A stretch of DNA of 64,000 nucleotides from Nipponacmea schrenckii. Its lineage: Eukaryota; Mollusca; Gastropoda; Lottiidae. The first letter of the stretch is position 1. Each line of letters opens with the position of its first letter. Below, piece by piece: positions 34,801-49,800 of this stretch. The DNA lies in assembly GCA_030562195.1 (NCBI GenBank), contig CM060200.1, forward strand, positions 21,491,023-21,555,022, given 5' to 3'. A program made the translations under genes and the position numbers. The notes under the pieces are model-generated. The model was not told the DNA's origin, ran no database searches, and was given only the letters and a program-made list of their open reading frames with translations.

Positions 34801-37800
34801 AAACTGTATGATAGTTTAGTCATCCTTTAGCGCATAATGTATTTATTTATTCAGGTAAAATCTATTGTTCGTCAAAGAGATATGTATAAATCATGTTACA
34901 GAATTCAGCTAATACATTGGTAAGTTCTGATCCTTGGCAATATCTTTTCGTTCTTCTCCTGTATTTCATGGTAGGATTAATATGAAGAAACTAAACTACT
35001 AAATAGTTCCCGATGCACTGATAGAATATCAGAAAATTTTGTTTGGTGTATAACAAATTTGACCATATATCTTGCTGAAAAGGAAAGTGTGTTTGCGCAA
35101 CTAACATGAAAAAATTTCAGTCACATGCTGAGCGTTAAGATATGGAAACATATCTTTTCAATGAATTTTATATCTGTAATATTTCATGACGTTCTCTCTA
35201 TTTATTATAGTTGCCATCTACATCAGAAATAACTACAAGTAGTCCAGTGAAGGGTAGTAACATGTTATCATTACAAACTACTGATTTAGATAAACAACTT
35301 TCACAAACTAAAGATGCTCTAAAACAGTTGCAATCTGAGTTTAATACTTATAAGATTGAACGTAATGAGAATGAGAAGTAAGTAATAATGATTACCACAA
35401 TAAATTTATAGTTCTTGCTTTTTGACGATCTTATTACACCCTTATACTAATGGTTGTCTTAATTTTTTGGTCCTTCATGTACCAACAAATATTTTATCCT
35501 AACCAGTTATTTCAGCTTATTCTTTCTTTAGAAAAATTGAACCCTATTTTTTAGGGATTTTTAGAAAAATTCAGTCTTAATTATTCGGTCCTTCATGTGC
35601 CAACAGTATTTTATCCTAACCAGTTAGTTTGCTCATTCTTTCTCAAGAAAAATTAAACCCAATTTTGGGGGATTTTTAGAAAAATTCAGCATCAATATTT
35701 TGTGATTTTCCAGGATATTAAATGAACAAATTGAAGAAGCCAGAAATAGAGAATCAGAATTACGAGTTGAAAATGCAAAGCTTTCATCAAGGGTATGTGA
35801 AACTATATTTCTAAGCAGTATTTTGTCTTTATTACTTTTAGATAACCTTGTTCATATGCAAAATTGTTCAGGAATAGCCTATTGTTTTCAATGAATCTGG
35901 GAATTTTTAGCTTTATTATAATCAGGATTTATTATTTTCCATCATGCGTGTATTAATTTTTGTTTATTGATCAATTGTAGCTTGATTTCTCGGCTGAAAG
36001 AAATAAAGTACAACAGAATAATATAGATAGTTATAAAAAGGAAGTTACAGCATTAAGTAATAGATGTCAGAAATATTCTACCCAAGTTATGAAGTTAGAA
36101 CAGACTGTTAGTACTCTCAGAGATGTAAGTTTCTTGAACTCTATATTCATGAAAAAGATACAAATATTAATCTAAACCATAACATTGCAATGATGTAACA
36201 AATGATATCCAAGAACCTTTGAAATAGTGACGTCATAAAACTCTCAGTAAAAGTAGACTTGCAGATGTCTGACTTGAAATTGAAATAGTGGAAATTAATT
36301 TGCTTAGATGTGCAGAAAACTAATTTACAATATCCTTTAAATTATGATGACAAAACAGTTCAAGATGTTAATATACCTGGCAATGACTTTTGAAGAATTA
36401 CAACACAATAAATACTTATTGGGAATTGTTTAAACATTTTCAAGGCTTCATTTTCTTTAGGATTTGATGTCAGCTCAAGAAAATTTGTCCAGATATGAAA
36501 TACAGAATCAGAATTTAAGAGCTGAGAAAGATTTATTAAAGAATTCTGATCAACAAATGTTACAAGAGATTGAGAGAATCAGACGTGAAAACAGTTCTCA
36601 AAATCAAGTCATGTTAAATCTTCAAGCTATACAGGTATTGTCTATTGTCTTGATTGATTTTGATTGACTTTCAAAAAATGATAAACAAAGGTTAAAGAAG
36701 CCTTAAACCCAGGTTGAAAATTTGGGAAAACGGAAATCTTATTGAAATGCAAATTCTTAATGTTGGATATTGTGTTTTTACTCTGTATTTGCAATCCTCA
36801 ATCTATAGGAATCTATCAATCTACATAAAAAAGAGAAATCCTGACCTAGATTTTGGAAAATCATATCTCCTACTTAAGTCAGGATACAAAAGTCATGTTG
36901 TTTCATTTGTTGCAGAATAATTTAGAACGGGTTGATTTTGAAAATAAGACTAGATTAAATCAACAGTTAGATGATAAAGATAAAGAAATAGCTAGTCTTA
37001 ATAGAAAACTAGATAATATACAAGATGATCACAAATCAAGTATTAGACATTGGGAGGTAAGTGTACTGTTCATGTAGATGTTTGACACTATTATTGAAAT
37101 AACTGAACATAACACACTTTTTATGGTATACAACTACTGCGATTTATTGTACTCAGTATACCATTTGTTACGTTATTTAATAATAATAATGAACTCTTAA
37201 TTTAAAATGGGCCAGAATTAGGTACAATACAGGGCACAGTTCTGTATAACATTTAGCCTATAGGGACAATACAATGAATGTTTCAAAGTGAAAAAAACAT
37301 TTGCAAATATATTGATGTAGAAATAAACTTTGAGTTCCTTTGATAACTTTCATTCCTATGTTTATTTTCTTTTCATTTGTGGAAGCAGTTGTAGGATTAT
37401 TTTCACATTCATCAGACAACTTTGTTATTGACATCAGCTTTGGAAAAATATATTAACTTTTATCTGTTTGCTGACTATAGATTTAACTATTACAGAATCT
37501 TGTTCGTCAATTGCAAACAGAAGTTAGTAAAGAAAAAGAAGGAATACAAGCTGAAAAGGCTAAATCTGAACAGGCTCAGACATTTATCAATAATCTGAAA
37601 CAGGAGGTTAGTTGATCTTGATCTGATTTAATCAAGCACTGATGTAATGCACAACCAAAATGAAAATTTGACATTGTGGTGAATTGAGCTAAGTTATGCA
37701 ACAGTTGTAAGGTTTTGTTATGTGGAAATGAATAGAGTTGTGCGTCTTGCTATTCTGCATACAAAGAGCTAATAAAAATGTTGGTGATATGCTGATTCTT

Positions 37801-40800
37801 ATGTTCGTGATGTTTATACCGTTTATTTCAGTTGTCAACTACAGAAGCCAAACTGTCAGCAGCTGAAATCAAACTATCAAATTCTAATTTAGGTACGTAC
37901 ATTTGATAAGATATGAGTATCATAATAGTTTTTTGTCTCGGAAATGACTGTCTCTGAAATTTATTTTTATTCTTGATTATGAAGATTTTTACTTTTAAAA
38001 GACTATAGAATCCTAGTTCAGTTTCTGTATTCCACACTGATATATTTTGTATTTTTTTAGTAATAAATTAGTTTTAGATTTTGATTTATAAACCAACAAT
38101 GTTTTTCTGTCATTTTCAGCTGGTGATGATAGTATGAATATAACTGCCGTCTCCATGTCAATTGAAGAAATCAAAGATTTAAAATCACAATTAAATCAAG
38201 CTAATAATAAAATCAAAGGTAAAATTGCTACTCTCTTATTTCTCTATTGACACAGGCATACCTGCTTTTTCAAAAGTCAACAATAGATGAATATTCCAGC
38301 AATAATTTATTCCTAACATTAGATTTTCCCATTAATATCAAAAAATCTATGTGTCAAGTTTGCTGAATAAATTCAGTCTGATATAATATTGACTGTAGGA
38401 CTGGAGAAAGCCTGTGAAGAATCTAGAAGACAATTAGAACAATATAAAGAGATAGCCAGTAATGTAGAAGAAAGTATTAAACAACAAAATCAGACTAGTG
38501 AAGAGTTTCAACAAGCATTAGAGAAACGAATGGAAGAGTCCAATCTTGGTAATTATTATCGTTGTCTCAAATTTTACATTGAAACGTTGTTTTTCAAGCT
38601 GTGGTACGCTGGTCATTTTAAGATACAAATGTTTTGAATCCATGGTTCCACATAAATACTTCCAGGAATAAGGCCCACTGTTTGCTTTTTCACCCTTTTA
38701 ATTATCATTTGGAATAAATGCTATACAATGGAAAAATCACTTGAAATCTTGAAAAATGACACAAACTTTTTTTACTTATTTAGTAATTTTTAAATTTACA
38801 TTATTTTTTCTCAGCTAAAGATAAATTGGAGAAGAACATTGAAAATCTAGAGAAAGAAAATCAAGAAATACGGGAACAAAATATTAAAGTCACAGAAGAG
38901 GCTCATAGCTTAGTAAGTTTCTAAAAACATATATGGGCAATCATTGTGTATTCTGCCATATTTCTGCATGTTAGACTTGCTTTTATAACTTCAACTTATA
39001 GTTTGTAATGTTTTTTATACGCCCACATGGAAATGTGGACGTATATTGCCTCCGTCCGTCGGTCGGTCCGTCGGTCGGTCCGTCCGTCCACATTTGTTGT
39101 ATCCACAATAGAGGCTACAGTTTTTATCCGATCTTAATGAAACTTGGTATACATGTATATATTGATGATATCTCGGTCAAGTTCGAAAATGGAAATTATC
39201 GCATGAATGGTTTTTGAGTTATTGCACTTGACTTGGTAAAAACACTTCAAATTTGGGTTGTATCCACAATAGAGGCTACAGTTTTTATCCGATCTGAATG
39301 AAACTTGGTATACATGTATATATTGATGATATCTCGGTCAAGTTTGAAAATGGAAATTTTTGCATGAACGGTTTTTGTGTTATGCCCTTGACTTAGTAAA
39401 CACGCGTCAAATTTGGGTTACATCCACGATATAGGCTACAGTTTTTATCAGAAATTCAAATTTGACGATTTTTTGATGAATAGTTTATGAGTAATTGCCC
39501 TTGACTAAGTAAAATTGCGTAAAAATTCATTTTCTGTAGACACTATAGAAGCTACAATTATCTATGGATTTTAATGAAACTTGGTATGAGCATTGGAATT
39601 GATAAGAGGGCGGTCAAGTTCGATTTGGACAATTTTGCGATAAACAGTTTTGGAGTTATTGCCCCTGCCTCTATATTTGTTGTAGACAAAATAGAAGCTA
39701 CAATTTTCAATGGATTTAAATGAAACTTGGTGTGAGCATTGGAATTGATAAGACAACGGTCAAGTTCGAATTTGAAGATTTTGCGATGAACAGTTTTTTA
39801 GTTATTGGCCTTGACTTAGTAAGATTGTGTCAAAACTTTATTGTGGGTTCAATAGAAGCTACAATTTTCAATGAATTTTGATGAAACTTGGTGTTTTTGA
39901 GTTTTTGCCATTGACTTCAATATCCATTTAGTGAATGTTTTTGAGTCATTGCTCTATTTATTTTTCAAATTCAATGCTGCCAGTGGGCGTATGTTACCTT
40001 GCCTGGCAAGCTATCTTTTTAAAACTGTGAACTTATGATATGTTTTTGCAGTGTCTTTTAATTATAAAATTGTTTTTTTAAATGCTAATTTTAGAATAGT
40101 GATCTGCGTAAACAGTTGGCTAATGTACAATCTGAGTTGATGATTGCTGTTGAAAGACGTGAAGCTGCCATAGCAACGGAATCGGCTGCTAAAATAAAAT
40201 GTGAACAACAAGTTAAGATAGCTGCTGAGGTATGTACCATAAATCATTTTCTTTTTCATCGCTTGTGGATAGTGTTTGTATGTCTGTTTTGTTTCTATTT
40301 CTTAAATCAATGTATAACCTATATTTGAGTATTACTATACAGAATAATAACATTTTAGGCTCAAGATAAATATGAAAGAGAATTGATATTACATGCTGCT
40401 GATGTTGAGGCCTTAACGTCATTAAAGCTACAGGTTTGTATTGGACCGTTTCCTTTTATTTTATATGCAATTTATATTGATAATGCTGTTGTCTTATAAT
40501 ATGACCTGTTCTGAATGAGCTTTTATTTGCTTTATTCAAAAGGGACCTATTCATTAAAGAAATCCTAGTTCAAATTTCAATTTCACAGTAAGTTATGGTC
40601 AGAATAGTAAGAGCCAGATTCAATGATGAACTTAATTATGTGATGGTATTTGGACAGATCAGACTGTCTCATAAACTGGAGAATTTAGAGAGTTTACATG
40701 ATCATCTACGAAGGGTCTATGAAACATTCAAATAAATCTCACAACAATGTGAACCTAGCATTAAACTGCTTTATTTTACTTGGATTTCATGATATCTGAT

Positions 40801-43800
40801 ATATTATTTATATTTTTGTAGTTAGAAAATATTAATGAACCAGTTGTTCAATTTCAAGAAGAAGTTAAAAAACTAGAAAATCAACTGCTGGAATCACAGG
40901 TGTGTTTTGCTTTCTCAATGGGGTCGCTTACTATTTCCAGTCATCTGTTGAGGATTCATGTTGACAAACACAAGCTATAAGCATGTCAATATGGATAATT
41001 CAAGTGAATAGATAAATATACTTCGCAAGATTGATATTACCTGAATGTTAATAAATGTGTGTTTATTATAGACATCATGGGCTGAACAAGAGAAATTATT
41101 AAAACAAGAGAATAAGATATTAGAAGATAGATGTAATGATTTATCTAATCAAAATAAACTTCTTCATGATCAAATGTCAAAGGTAATTTCTTACAACTTT
41201 TTTTTATGGAAATTGAAAAGATTTAATATATTGTTATATTAAGGAAGTTTTTCATAACTGTTGAATTAAAAAATAGACTCTATTGAAAATATAAAATCAT
41301 ATTTGAAAATTACCAAGTCTTTCAATGGGTACTTAAATGTAAACTGTTATTTTTGATTTGTTTATAGTTGAGTGGTCAAGTATCAACAATACAGCAAAAA
41401 TCTACTGATACAGCTAATATGTCATTCTCAGAAGAAAGTGAGAAATCTTCAGATCAACTTCTAGAAGTTATCAAGTATGTATGATATATTTGTCATGAAT
41501 TTGTAATCACTGTCATTGTGTATCATTATTTGAGTGTTGTTGATAAGAATGATAACCAAAGTTAACTCTTTTTTATAGTGCAAATGCAGATTATCCGAAG
41601 ATCAAACTTTTCAAAATAGAAAAAAAAATATTGACGATGTTCTTAGTTTAACGATTTCATCATGAATCAAAGAATTCAGAGCAAGATTTGGGATATCCGT
41701 GTATAAGTTTTAACTCTGACATTGATTGTTAATTTTTTTTTCCAAGATTTTTACGTAGAGAGAAAGAGATAGCTGAAATGAAAATGGAAGTCAGTGAAAT
41801 AGAGTGTAATAGATTGAAAATGAGATTTGAACACTTAGAGAAACAATTAGAAGAAGCCAACAATGCCTTGACTGCAGAACGTGAAGACTCACAGGTCTGT
41901 AATAGTGATGAGTTTAGTTTCCTGTAACCATGGATATGTAAATGGGATGGAATAAACATGCTGAGATATATTTTAAAAATAACGTGTTTATGGTTTATTA
42001 TCAAGTTATTTCTTGTTTTAAAAGAGATTAGCGAATAAATTGGATTTATTTCAGGTTGCTTTACAAACAGCATCACAACATGCTGATATAATGAAGAAGA
42101 TAGAAAATGTGAATATATTATCTGATAGCAATAAGATACTACGTGAAGAAAGAGATAGATTAAAACAAGAACAAGTTGCATTAGAAGCTAGGGTACGTAT
42201 CTAATGTTAAATGTTCAGAGTATCTGAAATATCATTTAATATGTCTTTAAACAGATAAATATTTTATTCAGAGAATCTATTTGGATTATATTAGAGCTGA
42301 CACATATACTTGTATCATAATTAATACACCTATATAAATTGTTAGTTATATCACATCCTTTTAAAATACCTAAATATCTCTATTTGGTAATATATTGTAA
42401 TTAACATGATATACTATGAAATTTTGTCTTGAATTATGACTAATTTTGTAAACAATACAACTATTTTGTAAACAATACAACTATTTTGTAAACAATAAAG
42501 CATACAGAACATTGAAATTCCTACATGTATGTGTATTATCCTCCATTTCAATTGTTATGAATAATTCCCAGTTGTAGATAAATATTTTATATCATTCTAG
42601 GTAAAAAAGATGGAAGAAGATATAAATCCACTTCAAGCACGAGTCAGAGAATTAGAATCACAAAAAGATATCTTAACAGTAGAAAAAACAACATTACAAC
42701 AAGAGGTTACTCGCTGGAAATCACGTACCAACCATTTTATAGAGAGACATAACAAGCAAGATCCTGAAGAACACAAGAAATTAATGTAAGCTTATAGTAA
42801 ATATCTGTACAAATTGGCAAGATTAAAATATACCATATAAGTGAAAATCAAATAATCTTGCTAGTCCTGAATTTAGAAGGATTTTATAAGGGTAGTGAAA
42901 CTTTGTGAGAAAATATACATGTACAAGATTTATTTTAATTTTAGACAAGAGAAAGAAGCCTTGAAACGTCAAGTCAGTAATCTAACAGAAGAAATAAGCA
43001 AACAGAAGTAAGAGTTTAGTTTTTTTTTTTAAGAATGCTATGTTAAAGATTTTTGAACCAAAACATGCAGTTAAACTAGCACTTGAGGTCATTCTTATAT
43101 ATCATTATCATTCCCCATGCAATTTTGAACCAATTCACCAAATTTAAGCATTTCCTGGAACTTCAGAGTAACACTATTATTATTCATTATTGAATATTCC
43201 TTATTTTTAGAGCTGAGATATCTCGTTTGAATGGAACTATAAACAATTTACAGTAAGCTTCCTTCCTTTAATCTAATTTAGAAACTTTTACAAATATAAT
43301 CCGGTGACTTTCAAATTGTGTAAAATTGTCTTGAAACAAAGCTCACTTCTCATCACAACCAAGTCATTTATCTTTTTTGAATTGCTGCAAATAGCAGTTA
43401 CTTGAAAATGTTTTTAAATTTTTCTTCATATGGAAAATAATAACAATTTTGGTGAAATTATTCATTTTCAGGACTGAACTTAATAATGCCAAGCAAGAGA
43501 ATATGAAATTAAAGTAAGTTTTTTTTTTATTTCATTTTCTGTTATAAGGTGAAAATTATAGGGAGCTTGCTAAAATTATCACGAGTGGCAAATAGACAGT
43601 CCCATAAAGGGGACTGTCTATTTGCCACTTGTGGTAATTTTTTTTTTTTTTTTTTTTTTTGGAAAATCTTGGAATGAAATAAATATGAATCCTCAGTATA
43701 TAAATCAACTTAATAAATCTTGTTCAGCTATACAGCATGGTTAGAGTGTATGCAGTAAGTATATTTATTCAAATCATAAATAGTAAACATTAATTATAAA

Positions 43801-46800
43801 AATAATTTGTCTTTTAGTCAGCAGATGTTAACTTTAAAAACTCAAGAAGCTACCAAACAGGCCACTGATACTGAAGAGAAAAATAAAACTATTAATCAGG
43901 TTTGTTTTTTGTAGATCTATTGTATTTTGTGTAATTTTAGGCTTAACAGTGAAACTCTTGAATTGTATTTTTAGAAAATAATTAAGATCAATGTAAATCA
44001 CATGATAGACCTATTTACTAGAGAATTTCATATGTCCAATGCCAGTTGTTTTATTGGCCGCCATTTTGTTTCATGTTTAATTTGGTATTTATACACAGCT
44101 AAAGAAAATTGGTAGAAAATATAAAGAACAAGCTGAGAAGACTAGTAAAGAATTAGAAGATTATAAAAAGAAAGTAGAGAGTGAGAATAAGACTAGTGAA
44201 ACATCTTTAGGTGCAGAGGAGGTGAAGAAGGAATTGACTGAAAAATTAAATACAGTAGAAAAAGAGAAGAATGATGTAAAACAGTCCCTGGATCAACTCA
44301 ATCAAGAACTAAATCAACATAAAGAACAAATTAATGAGTTAAATAAGGTAAGGGTTGATAAGCAATCCAAGTAAAGTTTTGTTGGAAATTTCCAACAATA
44401 AGAATACTGACTGTTCTATTATTTTTGATAAACCTAGTATAATTTTGATAAACCTAGTATTGTTATAAAAATCAACACAGAGTTCTGCATTGATCTTCAG
44501 TACATTCTTTGAAAAAATGTTTTAAAAGTATGTATTTGTTCATTTATTACAGGAAAAAGCAAACTTTGAAGAACGAAAAAAGAAATTTGATGAAGATATA
44601 GCAGAATATGAAAAGAAACAAACTCAATCTAGAAATGTACTATCTACTGCTAAATCTAAAATTACCACACAGAAAGAACAGATAGAAAAACAGAATGTAG
44701 AAATAAATGAATTGAAACAGAAAGTTAATGATATTGAAAGACAAACTAAAGGTAAGATTTCATATCTTTAACTAAGAGATTGATTAAGTATTTGTGTCAT
44801 TAATTTAATCATTTACTTAATGCAATGAAATGACTGTGATAGTGACTTTTAGTTGTATTAGTTCAAATGTAGAATTGGTGATTAGTGATCTTCAGTGGTT
44901 AAAATAAAAACTAATTGATATTTTTATGTTATTTTTACAGAAGAAGCTGAGATGAGATTAAATACATTAAAATCTCAATATGATTATAAGATAAATAGGT
45001 TAGAGAAAGAATTATCCACTCTGAGAAATCCTTCTAGTGCTCCATCATCTTCTACTGATAATCAACAACAATTAGATCAAGTCTTGAAAGAAAATGGAGA
45101 ATTACAGTCCAAGGTATTTAACCACCTTAGTTTACTAGTTGATTTTTAGTCTGAGATACCAGTTAGCTTTAAGCAGAAACTTTTTATCTTTTTATCTAAT
45201 GCCTAATTTCCAAATTCTGTTGTGTTATAGAAACATATTTCATGATGTTATTTGAGGATGTAAATGAAATATGTTTATGAACATTTTGCCCATTCATATA
45301 TTATACACCACTTTGAGATACATTGTATAATTTCTGAAATAAAACTTGACAATCTGTTTCTGTTACATAGATTCAGCAGCTACAAAAACAAGTAGAGAAT
45401 TTATCAAAACAACAGCAACAACAAATGGTAACACCACAACAAGCTTCTAGGACACCAGTAACAGTTGCTAGGTAAGTTGTGTAAACAATCATAGTCATTA
45501 GAACTAAAAGATCATTAAATTATATTATATTTGATGGAGTCCAACCTCATCACATTAAAGATATGAGGTCTATCTTAAGGGTTTTGAATTTTGGCCTTCT
45601 TGCATATTCTGAACACATAACTAATGTATTAAATTTTTACTTCAGTACACCAACATCAGAAAGTTTAGTTAAGACAGCCAATATTAAACCAATGGCACCA
45701 TCAACAGCTCCAGTTAGACCATCAGCACCAATACAGCATCAGCATCAGCATTCATCAGCTGCTGCTAGAGTAACAGCAAGTATTAGGCCAATGGCTATTG
45801 CACCATCAGTAGGGGGAATGACTCCCACAGCCACTGTCATGCCTACAACATTGTCTCAACAAGAACTTAATGATGGTGAGCATTAATATTTCTGTTATTT
45901 TTGGGTCTGAAGGCACAATTAGTCCACATTCTTCTACCTCATCTTATCAATATTATGATTCTCTTATCTTAGATCACAATATATAATAATAATGTACTGT
46001 CTGACCAAGCTTTCTACTTTCACAAACACATCACTAAAAAAAGGGGTCAATTGTTCTTTTGAAAATTCTTGATATTCTTTTAAACATTGCTTTTGGAGGA
46101 GAAAATTGCAATGGTACGAATATTTTGGGTATTATGAGATAAAAGTTGTGTATCCTTGATATAGTTTAACCAGTAATTAATGTTCATGCTATGTTGTAGA
46201 AACCAGTAGTTCTTCAGGACCTAGTACTGCTATACCAGCAGTCAGTGTTACACCTAGATTAACACAACAAGTACAGATAGTCACTCCACAGATAGAAACT
46301 ATTAACAATGGTCAGTATTTATATAGATTATATATCATACTGTTAAACAATAATATGCTGGAGCCTCAGGGGTTTACAGTCCTGTTAAAATTTTGACAAA
46401 TTACTAATGGTATCTTAGCTAGTAGGAATCTTCTGAATTAAAGAGTGCACAATAAATACCATAGTTTATTGCTTATTCTGCATCATTATATTGAATTAAG
46501 CGTTAAACAATTTGTTGATCATTTTTGCTGTATTTCAGATACAGCCATGGAATCATCAACACTTGAATCAAATGCTGTAAGTCCCATTGCTACAGTTTTA
46601 ACACATGATACCAGCAGTTCAGGTTCACCTATACCAATTCAACAAAGTGTGACACCAACAGCTCAACATCCCAGTGTTACTCCTGTAACTCCACAACCAA
46701 CATCTGTAGCTGTTACTCCCCAGACAAGTGTTACACCAGTATCAGTTCCTCCACAGAGCAGTGTAACACCTCAACCTAGTATATCTTCAGTGACTCCACA

Positions 46801-49800
46801 CCCTACTACCCCTGTCACTCCACAACCCTCATCTAGTGGTACACAAGTTGTAACTCCTCAACCTTCTACTTCACAACTTGGTAAACGTCCACGAGAAGAT
46901 ACTGACAGGTAGGGACATGATTCTTTCTTCTTCAATCAAAATAGGACTTTCATATACTCATCACATCATTTAAAAACAAACAAAAAAAACTGTGATATTG
47001 TAAAACCAACATGGTTCTATTTAATTTATGCATTTGTCTTTGCTTCATTGTATATAAAACATTATTTTCTTTCCAACAGTCAAGAAGAGTCAGATGGCTT
47101 TACCAAAAGGACAAGAACTCAATCGCAGGTAAGATTTATTATGAAGGCAGTTGTTGTTTTAATGCAGTTTTGAAAAGAACAACCATTGTATACACTGAAA
47201 ACATGTTACATTCCTGAGGAACCTGTCCTTAGCCAAACGTAAACATTCATCTATTTCTGGATAGTTCTTATTTAAAACTGAAGTTCATCAAGTATCCGAT
47301 TGCAATATTTTAGGTTGACTTTAGGTATGAATATCATTACAGGAACATGGTATACCAGCTATAACAGTAACTGATGAACATGCTCAGACCATAACACATC
47401 TTAGTCCACAATCACAATCTATATTACAAGAACAGTCTCAGGTATGATATGTTTCTTGCCAAAGTGCTTTAGACAAGTCAGTTCTGAGAACATAAGATAT
47501 ATATATTTCGTTTAAATTAATGTGTGTACAATAACCTTTCTGATGTAATTGAATTGTTATATTACAGAAATCATTTAGTTTTATCTGTATCCAAATTATT
47601 TATAAAAAACCAAATTGTGTATAATACATGTATATATAATAATTATTTTCTAAACTCATCCAATAGTATATGTATTTTTTGTTTATGACAGACTGATCGT
47701 AAAAGGCAAGCTGTAGCACCACGAAATCAGCAATATTCCACACAAGGAGCTTCACCTATTGGTATAGATGATGATGATGATGGTGGTGAAATTATTGTTC
47801 TGGGTAGTGATGATGAGGAACAGGTAAAATTAATCTTAATTCAATTTTAGTTTGTTCAAAGTGTGCTGCATTCTTCTGCATGTGCCTTCTTACAGAATCA
47901 ATTTATGACAAGTCCAGTTATTGTAGGAGTAATTTAGATGGATTGTTGAAATCTTAAGATATTTTTACCTTTTAGGCCTATGGAATGGAAGAGTATAGAG
48001 AAAATGATGACAAGAATATGAAGCCATATACTGTAAGTTTCTTGAAATGTTTCTATAATGATTGATATTATACTATACTCATATTAACAGTTCATTATCA
48101 ATAAGTTTCCAGGTTTGCTTTTCCAGTTCTGATTCTTCTTTTTTTATTCATGATTTATCATCTGTTCCTTGTCTTTTAGGAGATGGATGATGAAGAAGAA
48201 TATGAAGAAGATGATGATGATGAGGATGATGATGAAGATGACTATGATGAAGAAGAAAGTGATGAAATAGTGGAAAGTAATCAAGAAGACTCTAATGATG
48301 TTGTCATTATAGGTATTATTTTAATACATATGATCATTAAATTTGTCAATTACAACATCTCTTCAATACCTTTTTACTAGTTAATTTGCTAGTTCCTAAT
48401 ATCTGTACAAAATTCCTTTTGAAATTTCTTTTGAGCGATTAGATAGATTTCGATAGTTTTGCGAATGTCAAAAGATTGAAAATCCTATCCCTATTTAAAA
48501 GAATAATTTTGTTTATTAGATGACAATGAACAAAGTCAACAGAGAAGAGAATCAGTTGAAGTGGAACAAGCAACTTCATCAGCACAACAAGCTATACCAA
48601 TACAGCCAGCAGTAGATGCTACATCTCGTCCTACTTCTACTGATCTACAAACTAGATCACAACCATTAACACCTTTCATGTTAGGGGTAAGATATCACCT
48701 TTCATTAAGTAGGTGGAAGATCACAAAAAATAATTCCATAGATCAGGGACCATATACTCAACATTCTCCGGTCATGATTCTGGTAATGATTCTGCCATCC
48801 TCTATGAGATAGACACAAGTTGTGTTCATAATGAACATTGGTTATTATATATTATTTAGAGCCAACCGGGTTTATTTGAAGAAGAAGATGGTTTAGTACC
48901 TAGTACACCAACATTATTTATACCAGTCAGAAGAACAGATGGTTTTGCTGAGGCTATAAGGTATGTTATTGTGTTATGTTGTTTTAGAAACAAGTAGATC
49001 TAGTTTGTCTTCCTTAATGCATTCAGTGTTTAATAAAAATATAAACCCATCAATATTTCAGTTCTCCTGCAGCCTCTCAAAGATTTGTATTTGGTGGTGA
49101 CAATTCATCAAATCAACCAGAGTTAGCTCAATTAGAATCTCAGAGAGGTAATTACTTCCTTTTATTCTCATTACAAATTTATATAATAACTTCATATTAG
49201 TTGAAACTTTTTTTGACATTATTAAGCATTGTATTTGATTGAAGGAATATATGAGAAATTTATGTTCATTACAGCTCTAGGAATGGATGATACACGTATG
49301 GATTTGTCACAATTGGATGAAGGAAGAGTTCCAGTTACACCATCACAAGTTGTACCTAGATCAGGTTTGGTCATGTTTTAACAGCAAAGAGTATATTGTG
49401 TCTTTTGATCAAAGAGCTATTCTATAATCTACATTCTATACAATTAAATTTCTACTGACGTACTTTGACAAACTCTAGTATATAAGCTTATGACCTGTAT
49501 TTCCTTTTATAGCTGTGAGTGCAGACAATACATCTGTATCATCTACAATATCTTCTACCCCAGGAACGTCAGCTGTATCAGCTGCAACCTCATCAGATAC
49601 AACAATGACAACATCAACTGTTGTTACTACAGAGCCTGGACAACAAACTTTGTAAGTAATTAAATGATTTGTAATAAATTGTAATGTATGAAGTGAGATA
49701 AATTGCAATGTATGAAGTGAGATATATTGTAATGTATGAAGTGAGATATATTGTAATGTATGAAGTGCAATATATTGTTATGTATGAAGTGAGATAAATT

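Noticed and set aside
34855..35232. Calling the whole TPR gene a pseudogene because of the exon 20 frameshift
   Set aside because: All other 61 exons keep phase, splice sites and family similarity. A single missing base in an A run is better explained as an error or rare allele.
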